A stretch of DNA of 64,000 nucleotides from Trichobilharzia regenti (GCA_944472135.2 CALYDD020000313.1:124001-188000); one strand, 5' to 3'. Positions 33,629-43,924 are shown, counted from the first letter of the stretch. The notes: a model not told the origin generated them from the sequence alone. Made by a program: numbers and translations.

Positions 33629-34120
33629 GTTGATGGTGATCTCTATCTATCGCCTGGATTTCTTGTCCCACCAAATTCAGACTATGCTGGTTATCATGCC
33701 TATATTGATAAGTATTTACCGCCTGAATCGCCTTACCTATACGGTTTACATCCAAATGCAGAGATTGAATTTTTAACGAAATCAGCTGAACGTGTATTCC
33801 GTGTTGTCCTTGAACTGCAACCACGTGACAGTGGAACGGATGTCAGTGATGCACCAAGTCGTGAAGAAACATTGAATAGTCTTATAGAAGATTTACTAGA
33901 TCGTCTATCGGATGGATTTCCTATGAATGAATTGTATGCTAGACAAGCACCAGAGGAGCGTGGTCCATACACTGTAGTTGTATTACAAGAATGTGAACGA
34001 ATGAATATTTTAATTAATGAAATCCGTCGATCACTTCGTGAATTACGTTTGGGTTTACGTGGAGAGTTGACAATCTCTGGTGCAATGGATTCACTGATGA
34101 ATGCATTATTTTTAGATCAG
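33629..34120 (+). CDS. Dynein heavy chain gene 1, AAA6 to C-terminal domain
   Basis: 164 codons, phase 0 at both ends, acceptor AATTCTAG and donor GTAAGT at 34121. It encodes DLYLSPGFLVPPNSDYAGYH, ESPYLYGLHPNAEIEFLT, then GPYTVVVLQECERMNILI and LRGELTISGAMDSLMNALF. SPYLYGLHPNAEI and LKGELTIS-type blocks mark the junction to the dynein C-terminal domain. Confidence 0.95.
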
Positions 34121-34470
34121 GTAAGTGTTTAAAAAATGAAGAAGAAAGAAAATTTTTGCAAATATATTTCTTTTTACTATACACATTCACAGCTAGCCAC
34201 AAGGGGCAGTAAAACAGGATTTAATGAATCCTTGGATAGTGAGTGATATTACAAGGCGATGATTATCTCAAAAATCTGGTGTGATATATCTGAGTGCAAT
34301 ATACATTTCGAACAACAATCTTATCCCTTCCACATTCACTTGTCAATTCAGTTTACACGAGAAAAATAAAGGTCAATTAAAACACACAGAGTTACATTAA
34401 CGATTTAAGAATAATCAGAAAAGATTTCATTGTGGGAAATATTCCCATATTATGAATTAAAAGTCAATCT
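34121..34470. other. Intron 6 start, unassigned
   Basis: No gene or repeat seen. Confidence 0.45.
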
Positions 34471-34474
34471 GAAC

Positions 34475-34620
34475 GAAGAATATTCTTTTCAATAATTTCT
34501 CCTCTTCAGATTCTTACAATTATAAAATATAATATTTGTGGTCGTTATAATAACGATAGCCAGTTATGTGGCGGATACACTTTTTAACGTAGAATAACAG
34601 ATTAGTAGTTATTGGGTGTC
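34475..34620 (-). repeat. PLE-C terminal repeat, solitary
   Basis: GAAGAATATTCTTTTC, CTCCTCTTCAGATTC and TTAGTAGTTATTGGGTG parallel 11160-11260 and 22490-22600. No PLE body adjoins it. Confidence 0.5.
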
Positions 34621-34669
34621 AAAATAAATAGTCGTGTTTGTGTGACAAACGTCGTGCTAGGCTGAAATC

Positions 34670-35285
34670 GATTACCAAAATATTGTAAAACGGGAGACAA
34701 TGGTGGTGATTAATCATAATAGAATTGTAGAGTGTGGGGTAGGAAAACGATTGACAAGTCAGTTCAAGGTTATAAAAGGTGTCAGGTGAATGAGTGGCTA
34801 GTACAAGTGGTCTGTGTTAAACAGGAGATAGTAAGACTGCAATGAGAGGTTCATAGTGAGATAACGAATATGTGAAATGAAACAGGTGGAGGCATACATT
34901 GAGAAAAGAGATAATATCACTAATAATAGTAAGTCGAGATAGTATAAATGGAAAATTCGACAGTATTGAGAGAATGTTTGCATAAAGGGCATAAATTATG
35001 ACGAATAATAATAATAACTGTATTGACGTCGATGCTATGTCCGTTATCGACCAAATGTGACATGATCTAGCTTTTTATGCAGTTAGTTTCCCCCTGTTGA
35101 ACCTGTCATTGCAGTCTCACTTTCTCCTTCTGTTTGATACATACCACTGTGTACTAGCCACTCATTTACCTGACACACTTTATAACCTTGAACTGACTAA
35201 CTTGTGAATTTTCCTACCCCACATTCTACGAATCTATTATTACTAATCATCACCAGTGTCTCCCATTTCACAATAGTCAGTTAGT
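34670..35285. repeat. Foldback repeat of unknown type
   Basis: The left arm (34670-34860) and right arm (35100-35285) are inverted copies. The plus strand has GTTCAAGGTTATAAAAGG on the left and ACTTTATAACCTTGAAC on the right, with GAGTGGCTAGTACAAGTGG against CACTGTGTACTAGCCACTC. The middle is 240 bp and AT-rich with no open frame. It could be a MITE or an inverted pair of retroelement terminal repeats. Confidence 0.6.
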
Positions 35286-35344
35286 TCTTTTTATATGCAT
35301 GGTCAATGAGAACAGATGATTTAGATGAAATAATTTAATGATGT

Positions 35345-35835
35345 GTTTCAGGATTTCATCATGAGCTGACATTAGTTAGAGAACCATTGGAAAACCTGGG
35401 AGTACTGGACAGCTGTTTCGTGTTAGTTTGGGACTCTTCATCAGTACGCACCCACCACAGGAGGTTCGAACCCAGGACCTTCTGGTTACAAGGCGAGCTC
35501 GTATACAATCAAGCCACTGGGACCCGATCCAATGGTCCTTGAATTCTAACTTCTGCCAATTCACGACATAGCGTGACCGCTAGCCAATGTCTTCGGCGAG
35601 TATTTGTCCTCACACCGACCCGCTGCACCCTACTGGTCACGACTTCCCACTGGAACCCAGGTAACTACCTACCTGAATAAGGCCAGCCCAGTGGGTGCGT
35701 GCCGATGAAGAGTCCCACACTAGGAAGAAACGGTTGTCCAGTACTCCCAGGTTTTCCAATGGTTCTCTAACTAATGTCAGCTCATCATGAAATCCTGAAT
35801 CCAATCAAATCCCTACAAACCAACACTTAAATTAA
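35345..35835. mobile_element. Fb foldback element, well preserved
   Basis: Arms of about 110 bp. The left, 35350-35455, starts AGGATTTCATCATGAGCTG and contains GTACTGGACAGCTGTTTCG. The right, 35695-35800, reads TGATGAAGAGTC-like text, then GTTGTCCAGTACTCCCAGG and ends TCATCATGAAATCCTG. The interior (about 240 bp) is in minus orientation: reversed tRNA-like boxes (GGTTCGAACCC, 35463) and then the body to AGGCCAGCCCAG. On the arm strand each arm has a hammerhead-like core: TGATGA, GTCC/GGAC stem, GAAAC, CAGCTGTC. Confidence 0.75.
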
Positions 35836-35984
35836 TGATGTGTGTATGTATATATACAATTAACAAAAGTACAGCATTCGGGAATGAATGTAATCAGTGT
35901 GTGTGAAACAAAATTTTTTGAATTTTTTTATTACAACTTGATTCCACACCGTATTTTTCTGTACAGGTATGGAATTTTCAGCAT

Positions 35985-36115
35985 GTGACTTCGGTAGCCC
36001 AAAATCCTGCAGGCCGACTATAGATATCAGGTGTGCGTCGGCAAGTGGTGGAACCCCGGACAGTGTATATAATCGGCGAGACTCATAAACACTGTACCAC
36101 CAATGCACTACAGAA
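35985..36115 (-). mobile_element. SINE-T-like element, variant body
   Basis: The reverse strand has a tRNA-like head (worn B box at 36050, ACCATT-type ends) and a body reading ATCAGGTGTGCGTCGGC on the plus strand. Same type as 38040-38205. Confidence 0.5.
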
Positions 36116-36184
36116 GAAAAGCCAACGAATGGCGTGGACTAGACATTTGTTCAAGGTTGAAAATAACGACAATAATAATGTGTT

Positions 36185-36335
36185 TTTGTAGGGATTTTTT
36201 TTTAGTTTGATCAGTTGGAGGATTTCATCATGAGGCAGTACGCATCCACCACAGGTGTTCGAACTCAGGACCTTCTGATTACAAGGCGAGTTAGCTTGTA
36301 GATCATTGAGCCACTGGGATCCAATCCAATATCCA
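36185..36335 (-). mobile_element. Fb fragment, minus strand
   Basis: GGAGGATTTCATCATGAGG, then GTTCGAACTCAGGACC and GAGCCACTGGGATCC. Tail and tRNA-like part, with the hammerhead arm deleted. Confidence 0.6.
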
Positions 36336-36339
36336 ATCT

Positions 36340-37440
36340 GTATTTAAGAAAAAACACACTCCAGCAAACATCAACAGTTGGGTACCTTTAGGGAGAAAGA
36401 GAAATCTTATTCATTCCTTATGCTCCATGATTCGTAAAATCTGCTCTGCAGAGACAATCGATAGAGAACTAGATAACATTCAATCAAATCTCCTTAACAA
36501 TAGTTATCCTACAAGGTTCATTGAACGTAACATCAAGAAAGAATCCGCCGCGAGACAAGTCACAGTACCAAAGAAAAAGCTGTTTATGAGTCTAGCATTC
36601 AAAGGTGACACCATTTCAGAATTGATTAAAAATCGTTTATCTAAATGCGTTAAACGTACTTTTCCTGCAGCTGACCTGCAACTAGTTTTTACCAGCCGAA
36701 ATATGATCAGACAATGCGTCAAGGATAGATTACCGCTTTTGTCCACATCTGTTTGCATTTACTCATTTACCCGCTCTTGTGGAGCTGATTATATTGGACG
36801 TTGTAAGCGTAATCTCCGAAAACGTGTAGCTGAACACTATACGGTTTGGTTAATGAAAGGCGAAAGTAGAACTGCGAAGTCGTCTATTTGTGATCACCTG
36901 TTAGAGTCTGGTCATTTAGCCCCACGTGATTCATCTTTCAAAGTTATCTACATGGCAAAATCGAATCGATCCAAAAGTTTACGTTTTCTTCACTTATGCA
37001 TAGCCGAAGCTTTAGCTATACATGAACAGAAACCTAAATTATGTGTTCAAAAGCGTTTGGTCAAACCCCTTTCTTCACCTTGGTCATAATAATGTTCTTT
37101 CTAGTTTTTATTTTATTTTATTTTACCACTTGAATTCTTTCCACTTCACTTCACATCTTCATTCTTATCGTAATGGTACTCCTAATTTTCATAATTTTTA
37201 GACAACACTTGATATTTTTGTTATAGAACAATCTTTAATATTTTTGTAATTTATCCACTTCAACTCTACCCCTTATAACTTTTATCACATATATACGTAC
37301 ATTGACTGAGCAATTATTTAGTGCCACTTAATAACCTTTTTCTGTAATATAAATACGACTGTAGAGTTGGCTTGAAAATGAAGTCGTTGAAAAGAAATTT
37401 CTTCGCTGAACAAAATAACTGTGTTTTTACTTATGAATAA
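36340..37440 (+). mobile_element. PLE-F, intact C-terminal half
   Basis: An unbroken frame runs from about 36340 through the ATG at 36427 to the stop at 37087-37089. It has INSWVPLGRKRNLIHSL, IDRELDNIQSNLLNNSYP, LAFKGDTISELIKNRL, then the GIY-YIG core FTRSCGADYIGRCKRNLRK and EHYTVW, and the C-terminal ending AEALAIHEQKPKLCVQKR and LSSPWS. The RT is missing, so it is 5'-truncated. The terminal repeat at 37360-37420 carries GTCGTTGAAAAGAAATTTC. The open frame suggests a recent insertion. Confidence 0.85.
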
Positions 37441-37479
37441 ATAGGTATTTTTCGAGATTTAAGATTTATTTGGAAAATG

Positions 37480-37550
37480 TCACACAGTGTTATACAATAA
37501 TATTTACCGATGGCGTTTACAGCACAATTTATTGCTCATAATCATATCTA
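37480..37550 (+). repeat. PLE-G terminal segment
   Basis: CACAGTGTTATACAATAAT followed by acagcacaatttattgct matches 44085-44135 and 61647-61690. Confidence 0.45.
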
Positions 37551-37574
37551 GGTATTCACACAACACATGGATAT

Positions 37575-37965
37575 GAAATACACAACAGTTGGTCTAAGCC
37601 ACGTAGGAAGGTGTAGACTTCCAGGCTGGGGTCCTCGGGACGGTAAAAATCTATGGTTGGAAACAATTGGTGACATGGCTCAAAATCGTTCTCAGTGGCG
37701 CAGATGCATCCACTCCTTGTGATTTATGATTTCCACCAATGAAACTGTTTTGTTTTTCTTTATTATTCCTTTGTCTCACACCTCTGCTCACTGTTTCTAT
37801 TATGCTTTTCTTGTACTTTCTTCTCTTGCTTCGCGTGCTACACGGAGTGTGGCGACTTGAACTGGCGCACATTTGTGCAAAGTTCTATGACGAAAACAGA
37901 CAGACAGAGACAGAGACACAACCTTCTTGCTTCGTTTATATATATATATATATATATGACTGGTT
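37575..37965 (+). mobile_element. Non-LTR NL2 3' end plus (TA)n
   Basis: GGAAGGTGTAGACTTCCAGG and GGTGACATGGCTCAAAATCG give the same C-terminal block as 25870-26000 (WLETIGDMAQ), and GACAGACAGAGACAGAGAC gives the tail. A (TA)n tract follows at 37938-37958. The open frames here are composites. Confidence 0.7.
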
Positions 37966-38039
37966 GAAACGCACAACTCTGCATAGATGCGCAGCAGTTT
38001 TTTATTTGATTTTTTTTTTGATTTACAGCTTGATTCCAC

Positions 38040-38205
38040 ACTGTATTTTTGGTACAGGTATGGAATTTTCAGCATGGATATCGGTAGCCCAAATTTTGCA
38101 GGCCGACCATAGATATCAGGTGTGCGCCGGCGTGGGCTCGAACCCTGGACCATGTGCATGGTCGGCGAGAGTCCTAACCACTGTGCCACCGACGCACAGT
38201 TCAAG
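38040..38205 (-). mobile_element. SINE-T-like element, variant body
   Basis: The plus strand reads GGGCTCGAACCCTGGACC, CATGTGCATGGTCGGCGAG and AACCACTGTGCCACC, the reversed tRNA-like head of SINE-T. The body (GATATCAGGTGTGCG) differs from the standard SINE-T. Confidence 0.65.
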
Positions 38206-38345
38206 TTGTTACACTCCCTACACGTAGCACACAAAGCAATAGAAGAGAGTACGGAGAGATTTTAAAAGTGTGAGAGTTGACAAACAGAAATATGAGGAAG
38301 AAATAGAAACAGTAATATGGGAGAAAAATAAAAGCGAGTGTTCGA
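38206..38345 (-). mobile_element. Non-LTR NL2 3' untranslated fragment
   Basis: ACACTCCCTACACGTAGCAC and ACAAAGCAATAGAAGAG parallel 5363-5410 on the minus-strand NL2 copy. Confidence 0.5.
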
Positions 38346-38399
38346 CTGACCCAAGGATAGTAGTGAAAATCCGAATTTTTTTTCTTTGTGCTCTGGAAG

Positions 38400-38960
38400 T
38401 GATCAGAAGATTTCGAAACCCATTTTCACATTGGTGAAGGTCTATCTTACTGTTTTGGTCTTGGCTTTGATATCCTCATACGCGCTGTTGCCTAGATAAG
38501 TTGAGGAATTAACTTCTTCCAATTTTTTTTACCGTTGATAATGATTGGTGCTCGTTATTCTTGTTGGTGTTAGTTGGTAGGTTACCTTCATCTTATTTAT
38601 GTTCATTTGGAGTCCTGTCTTCTCTGGTTGCTTCTTCTGTCAACTTGTTGATTTTCGACTGTAAGTCTTTGAATTTATGTGACATTAGAGATAAATCACC
38701 CAGGAAATCCGTATATTTTAGCGTCTTCCTGTCCGCCCGACGTAATCCTGTCTTCCCACCCCAATGCAGAGTTTGATGTAGGATCCAGTCCACCAAAATT
38801 ATGAATATCATTATTGATAATAGGCTGACAGCTTTGCCTTACGCTTGTTTTCACTAAGAACGCCTCAGTGAGTTTTCCGTTGCGGCTCACTTGACATGTG
38901 ACATTGTCATATGATCTTTGAATGGGGTTGATACAAATTTGGACACTACACCCCATACTG
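38400..38960 (-). mobile_element. RTE fragment, minus strand
   Basis: The minus strand encodes NPIQRSYDNVTCQVSRNGK, LTEAFLVKTSVRQS, then YTDFLGDLSLMSHKFKDLQS (worn FADDL box). Several frameshifts. Fragments of the same region: 15960-16105, 16265-16390. Confidence 0.75.
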
Positions 38961-39109
38961 TTGAAGTAGTTTTCAAATTACTTCATGGTCATTATTGAAA
39001 ACATTTATTTCCCGATACGACTTTTAAAACAAGCAATAAAGGCTAATAAAGTAAGATTTAATGAATTCATCAAATTTCGGTAGAAATCAAGGTTAAGCTT
39101 TGCTACTGC

Positions 39110-39185
39110 TACCCCGATTCGGGACGTAAATATTGACGTAAATTGGTGTCTACAGATTTTGGCTCGGCAGACAGCTCTCACCACA
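39110..39185 (-). mobile_element. LTR fragment
   Basis: GGGACGTAAATATTGACG and CAGACAGCTCTCACCACA are the first 75 bp of the solo-LTR family, reversed. Confidence 0.6.
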
Positions 39186-39189
39186 GTAT

Positions 39190-39400
39190 CATGTTATTAT
39201 TAGACGGTTGGAGGCGTTCGTCAGGAAGCCTTACTTCACCTAGGTTTTGTGCTTAATGACACTCATCAATCAGGAAGGTTTCTCTGCAGTCTTGAAATAA
39301 TTTATGTCCCTTCTAAGATTTGCACCAACTTCACTCATTGAGGAGTGGTGTAGTCAGAGGCGTTACCCCTGACCTATTCGGGCTGGCGATTAACTTCCTC
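39190..39400 (-). mobile_element. SINE-R copy
   Basis: GAAGCCTTACTTCACCTAGG, AATTTATGTCCC and GTTACCCCTGACC parallel 58385-58595 and 14036-14250. Confidence 0.6.
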
Positions 39401-40399
39401 AAATTTTGGTAGAACTCGCCAGCTAATTGAATACTCTACATACACGGATATATATACTTTTGAAATTAAATTGGGAGATATAAGACTGATAAGCAAATAA
39501 ACTACATTGAATTAGTCATGCAGAAAGACGACAGATGAGAGTGTTTTCCAGATGAGGGGAGAGAGAGAGTATGAGAGACCGAAATTAAGATAAATTGCGT
39601 TACGCTTCAATTACATCACTAAGATAAACAATTAGACATTAGAGAATATAACAAGAATTGCAAACAGAGTAATATCAATAGTAATAGTTATAATAACAAT
39701 AATAATAATAGTGTTGATGTGAGTTAAGATAATCCTACTGATAAAGGATACTTTTAAGTGAATCAAGAATAATAATAATATAAGAGGTAGAATAATAAGT
39801 AAAATGTATTACCATGGTCGATTCAGAGTTACGACCATCTCCTTTTGTATACAGAGACCTGGTTTATAAACTCGAATTGCACAAGCCTCTGCAATTGCAA
39901 GCATCTTCTTGTTTCTTTGTCTGCTGACAATAGTGAATGACTTGACCGCGTCGATATCATGTCCATGGTTCACAAGATGTTTTGTTACTGAGGTTTTCGG
40001 CACTTTGCACTCAGCTGTTTTCAACCGCTTTGGCAAATGCTCCATCATATCCATCATCATCATATGCTCCATTATATTCCCTAGTGACTAATTGTTTATC
40101 TAAGTGATGTAATTGAAGCGTAATGCAATTTATCTTAATTTTGATCTCTCATACTCTCTCTCCCCTTATCTATTTGAACATGACCTGGAAAACATTCGCA
40201 CGTGTCTTTCTGCATGACTAATTCAATGTAGTTTATTTGCTTATCAGACTTATATCTCCATATGTAATTTCAAAAGTACATATATCCGTGTATGTAGAAT
40301 ATTCAATTCAGCTGGCGAGTTCTACCGAAATTTGATGAATTCATTAAATCTTGCTTTATTAACCTTTATTGTTTGTTTTAAAATAGTCCTTATTGTTGA

Positions 40400-41210
40400 A
40401 GGCCTTTACAAAGTAGATGAAATTGAGGTGCATGTTTTATTGCCTGTTATAACTGAACCGAAATCAATAAACTCCGTCTTCACTTTATTATATCTGTGCT
40501 GTTAATTACTGTAAAGGTAATTAACTCGATTGGCACGCTAATATGCCTATTTGTCTGTTGTGCCTTCCGATTCACTCAGTTACGAAAATATCAAATGACA
40601 AAGGCTGATGCTTGTGATTATAAGATACTGTATAGATTAAGGTGACAAAACATGCTATTTATTCATCTTATTTACCACAATACAGTCGACTCACAGCCGT
40701 GAGAATGGATTGTTCTTACTGGCTGGTAATCCGACAAAAACGAGGTGAGATAAAGATGACGAATTGATCACACACTAAATCACAACATGCGACAGAAATG
40801 ATGCATTCACATAGTAACTCCATCACAAAATAAACCATATGATTCGTGAGAAAAAATGACATACTACTTTAGGCTGGTTCCTATCATTGCTATTTTATAC
40901 TTTGTTCTATGATGATACGTAGACTTTCTACTTGTTTCACACATAATTTGTTTTCCCTGATTCTATCCTGTTCCTCCGGTGTGGAGCATCTTTTATTCAT
41001 TCCAGGATAACGCGAATTAGTATTTTACTCACCGTGAACAGTTCCCCTCAGTTCTATGGATACAGTAAGAGTGTAGTGGCCCAAGGCAAGAGAACTGGTG
41101 ACTGATCTTTTTTTAATCACATCAAAAGTCGGCTAGACCAGCCGACAGTAACCTATTCTGATTGGTGGTGGTTGGTGACTGGCACAAAGTTAAACAATCA
41201 GATGAAGATT
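40400..41210. other. Intron 6, unassigned
   Basis: AT-rich, no open frame or repeat that I can place. Confidence 0.4.
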
Positions 41211-41700
41211 ACAGGATTTCATCATAGCTGACATCAGTTAGAGAACCATTGAAAAACCTGGGAGTACTGGACAGCCGTTTCGTCCTAGTTTGGGACTCTT
41301 CAATAGTAAGCTCCCACCGGGGTTCTAGAGAGACGTCGTGACCAGTAGGCTGCAGCAGGTCGGGTGTGAGAACGAATACTCGCCACGGATGACATTGGCT
41401 AGTGGTCGCGCTATTTTGTGAAATCGCTGAAGTTAGAAATCATGGGCCATTGGATCGGGTCCCAGTGGCTTAATGGTCTACCAGCTAGCTCGCCTTGTAA
41501 CCAGAAGGTCCTGTGTTCGAACCCATATGATGGGTGAGTACTGTTGAAGAGTCACAAGCACTAGGTTGACGAAACAGCTGTCTGGAAGTACTCCCTGAGG
41601 CTGGTTTTCCAATGGTTCTCTAATTAATGTCAGCTCATGATGAAATCCTGTAACCAATCAAATGCCTACAAACCAACACTTGAAAATCAGATGAAAAGTT
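41210..41700. mobile_element. Fb foldback element, interior in plus orientation
   Basis: The left arm 41215-41325 (AGGATTTCATCATAGCTG ... TGGGACTCTTCA) and right arm 41530-41650 (GACGAAACAGCTGTCTGG ... TGATGAAATCCTG) are inverted copies. The interior reads forward: GGCTTAATGGTCTACCAGC, then GTGTTCGAACCC. In the copy at 35345 the same interior is reversed between the same arms. Confidence 0.75.
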
Positions 41701-42029
41701 GTCCAATGAAATTATTTCCTGACCACAACTCAAACTAAATCCAGATTTAGGGAATAAAAACACTTTCACCTCAGCTTGCAACCAGTGACTTATAATGTTG
41801 ATTTCATTTCTTTTGGCCACTTTCTCTATCCATATGCCTCCAAATAGCCTAGGCCACAATCAACAGTAATAGGTACTGAGTCAGAGAGAATTTTCTCTAG
41901 AAAATGAACGTCCTTTTAATGCATAATGATAGTTGTATAGACTGGGTGATGTCACTGTGGAGTTTTCTCTTTTTTGAAGAATTTGTTTATTCTTAGACAT
42001 TCTATTAATTCACTTTTCTCTACCTTTAG
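41700..42029. other. Intron 6 end
   Basis: AT-rich sequence ending in a pyrimidine-rich tract and the acceptor CTACCTTTAG before 42030. Confidence 0.5.
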
Positions 42030-42593
42030 GTACCATCAACCTGGGAACGTTATGCCTATCCTAGTCTCTATCCACTTGGATTATGGTTTGCTGATTTGTC
42101 AAATCGATGTAAAGAATTAGATATATGGGCACAAGATTTAGGCCTGCCAGGCTCTGTATGGCTTGGTGGTTTGTTTAATCCACAATCATTTTTAACGGCT
42201 GTTATGCAACAGACAGCAAGAAAAATGGAATGGCCATTGGACAAGATTTGTATCAGTGTTGAAGTTACAAAAAAGACAAAAGAAGAAATGGGTTCGGCAC
42301 CAAGAGAAGGTGCCTATGTGCATGGATTATTTATTGAAGGTGCTAGATGGGATACAAGTGCTAATTCAATTGTTGATGCTAGAATCAAAGAACTGGCACC
42401 AGCAATGCCTGTTATCCTGCTTAGAGCTGTACCATCGGATAGACAAGAAGGTCGAATAGCAGCTATGTATGCCTGTCCTGTGTATAAGACGAAGACAAGA
42501 GGACCAACATTTGTATGGACATTTCATTTACGTACAAAAGAGAAACCGGCTAAATGGATTATGGGTGGTGTTGCACTACTTTTACAAGTATAA
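42030..42593 (+). CDS. Dynein heavy chain gene 1, last exon (C-terminal domain)
   Basis: 187 codons and TAA at 42591-42593. It encodes [95 protein letters not shown] and [13 protein letters not shown]. The order and the final LLLQV agree with the complete C-terminus of DNAH9/11/17-type chains. The ATG at 42096 is internal to the exon. Confidence 0.95.
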   Translation, partial: VPSTWERYAYPSLYPLGLWFADLSNRCKELDIWAQDLGLPGSVWLGGLFNPQSFLTAVMQQTARKMEWPLDKICISVEVTKKTKEEMGSAPREGAYVHGLFIEGARWDTSANSIVDARIKELAPAMPVILLRAVPSDRQEGRIAAMYACPVYKTKTRGPTFVWTFHLRTKEKPAKWIMGGVALLLQV

Positions 42594-42929
42594 AAGTAGT
42601 AGAATTAGTAGTGGTGGTGGTATGAAAGACGAAACAATGACTGCTCTGATTACTTCTAGAGAGAAACCATAATGTATTATTCACAAGAATAATTATAATA
42701 GAGTTTAGATTGTTCAATGAATATAGCTGAATTAATTGTATAATAAAATGTATTATCAAATTGTTTGTTATGTGTTGGGAATCCGACAGGTTTAGACCGA
42801 GAGCACTTAGGACAAAATCCAACATCTGGTTGCACGTTTCACATTTGTAAGCGTCTACTGGGCGATTGTCTTGAAATTCTAGTAGGAAATTGTAGTCGGC
42901 AGGGTAAATCATGTTAAAAAGGCATGAAT
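42594..42929 (+). other. 3' untranslated region of gene 1 and start of intergenic DNA
   Basis: Begins with a GTAGTGGTGG-type run after the stop. No coding signal. Confidence 0.5.
42742..42747 (+). promoter_or_regulatory. Polyadenylation signal, gene 1
   Basis: AATAAA about 150 bp after the dynein stop codon, the first canonical signal downstream. Confidence 0.6.
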
Positions 42930-43350
42930 ACTCATTGGTTGTGTCGGTTGGTAGTAGCCCTATATCAACAACTGGGTTCGAGCCTCGGTGGGAAAATCAT
43001 CAGTCACTGGAAAATACAGGTACATCCAGATGACTAGTCCCAAATAGGACGAAATGCGCGTTATCCTGGATTCCACTGCTAGTCACCATCCACCAATTAA
43101 ATTCTAATTAAATACCCAGGCATCGTCAAAGCATCTACGAAAGAAGCCGACATGTCAAACTAAGACCGAGCACTTCGGTTTAATCAATCGACGGGAAAAG
43201 CAAAAATTCATTGAGACTGACAGATGTTGGAATTCACGGGTTACTGGAATCTGCCACAATGACTAAATGGTCAGAGGACTGCCTCACACCTATCTATAGG
43301 TCAGTCCAGTGCCGTTTTGGGTTCCAACGGTTATATAACTGATGTCTTTT
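42930..43350 (+). mobile_element. Sm-alpha-type SINE with hammerhead
   Basis: A tRNA-like B box GGGTTCGAGCC lies at 42971, about 50 bp before a hammerhead block (43024-43071). The tail region has CAGGCATCGTCAAAGC and ACATGTCAAACTAAGACC, shared with 55310-55365. The schistosome Sm-alpha repeat is known to combine polymerase III boxes and a self-cleaving hammerhead. Confidence 0.75.
43024..43071 (+). ncRNA. Hammerhead ribozyme motif, Sm-alpha type
   Basis: Stem I ATCCAG with CTGGAT; stem II GTCC with GGAC around CAAATA; then GAAA, TGCGCG and TTAT. The first core segment reads ATGACTA instead of CTGATGA, which should weaken or abolish cleavage. Confidence 0.7.
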
Positions 43351-43477
43351 TATGACATACATAGATCATAAATGGGGTAAATTTGACTGATAATGTGAAA
43401 ACAAATTGAACTAGAAAATCTCCTTTCAGACATTTAGAAGACAAAAGAAAGTTCCAGAAAAGAAGATGCTTTTTGAC

Positions 43478-43480
<3 letters not shown>

Positions 43481-43555
<75 letters not shown>
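43481..43555. repeat. (TA)n microsatellite, about 75 bp
   Basis: The longest uninterrupted TA tract in the window. It adjoins a PLE-C 3' flank. Confidence 0.95.
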
Positions 43556-43557
<2 letters not shown>

Positions 43558-43559
43558 CA

Positions 43560-43700
43560 CAGTAACAATAGAATTACAATTCATGAAAGATGTTTAAATT
43601 ATAATAAGCATAGAAAAATGTAATACCAAATAGAATATCAAATAAGATTAAGGTTAGTTAGAACCTGAATGGCCAAGGTAAGAAAAAAGCGTCTGAACCG
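43560..43700 (-). mobile_element. PLE-C 3' flank fragment
   Basis: GTTTAAATTATAATAAGC, CAAATAGAATATCAAATAAG and CCTGAATGGCCAAGG parallel 11320-11440 at the 3' end of PLE-C. Confidence 0.55.
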
Positions 43701-43924
43701 ACTTCTTCTGGCCAGGTTAAACTTTAAGCACCACGAACTACCAATGGAGTGCCACCGCACCAGTGAACTTGAAACGCTCATTGAGAAAGTCAGTGAAACC
43801 TGGCATATAATGTTGTCATCATCAATAAAATACGCTCATCGAAGTGTTATGCTGTTAAATTGGATATCTGGCAAGTTTCAGCTTAGGTTTCGGAAAGATT
43901 AAGTTACGCTGTAAGTCAAGGATA
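43700..43924. other. Unassigned stretch
   Basis: Open frame 43669-43902 shows no recognisable domain. Confidence 0.35.

Larger units (their letters stand above)
39005..40400 (-). mobile_element. PLE-H fragment between long inverted flanks
   Basis: The body on the minus strand (40072-39809) reads VTKHLVNHGHDIDAVKSFTI, CAIRVYKPGLCIQKEMV and LNRPW, the end of a PLE endonuclease half. The left flank (39005-39095 plus 39404-39632) and right flank (40084-40400) are inverted copies: GAATTAGTCATGCAGAAAG at 39512 against CTTTCTGCATGACTAATTC at 40207, and ATGAATTCATCAAATTTCGG at 39060 against CCGAAATTTGATGAATTCAT at 40325. The left flank was split by the insertion of an LTR piece and a SINE-R. Confidence 0.7.
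3790..42593 (+). other. Gene 1: axonemal dynein heavy chain, beta class (3' half; seven exons)
   Basis: Gene-level entry. The seven exons listed separately join in one frame into 1,804 residues plus stop. Residues: AAA4 1-317, stalk and AAA5/AAA6 318-1349, AAA6 to C-terminal domain 1350-1804. Dynein heavy chains are about 4,500 residues, so the tail and AAA1-AAA3 must lie upstream of the window. Sequence details ([51 protein letters not shown], final VALLLQV) fit the outer-arm DNAH9/11/17 class. The product would power ciliary or flagellar beating (flame cells, miracidial cilia, sperm); this role is inferred from the family. No stop or frameshift breaks the joined frame, so the gene looks functional. 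Confidence 0.9.

Noticed and set aside
37739..38227. Hydrophobic 162-codon frame that could look like a membrane protein
   Set aside because: Composed of the NL2 3' untranslated part, a (TA)n tract and a reversed SINE-T-like head.
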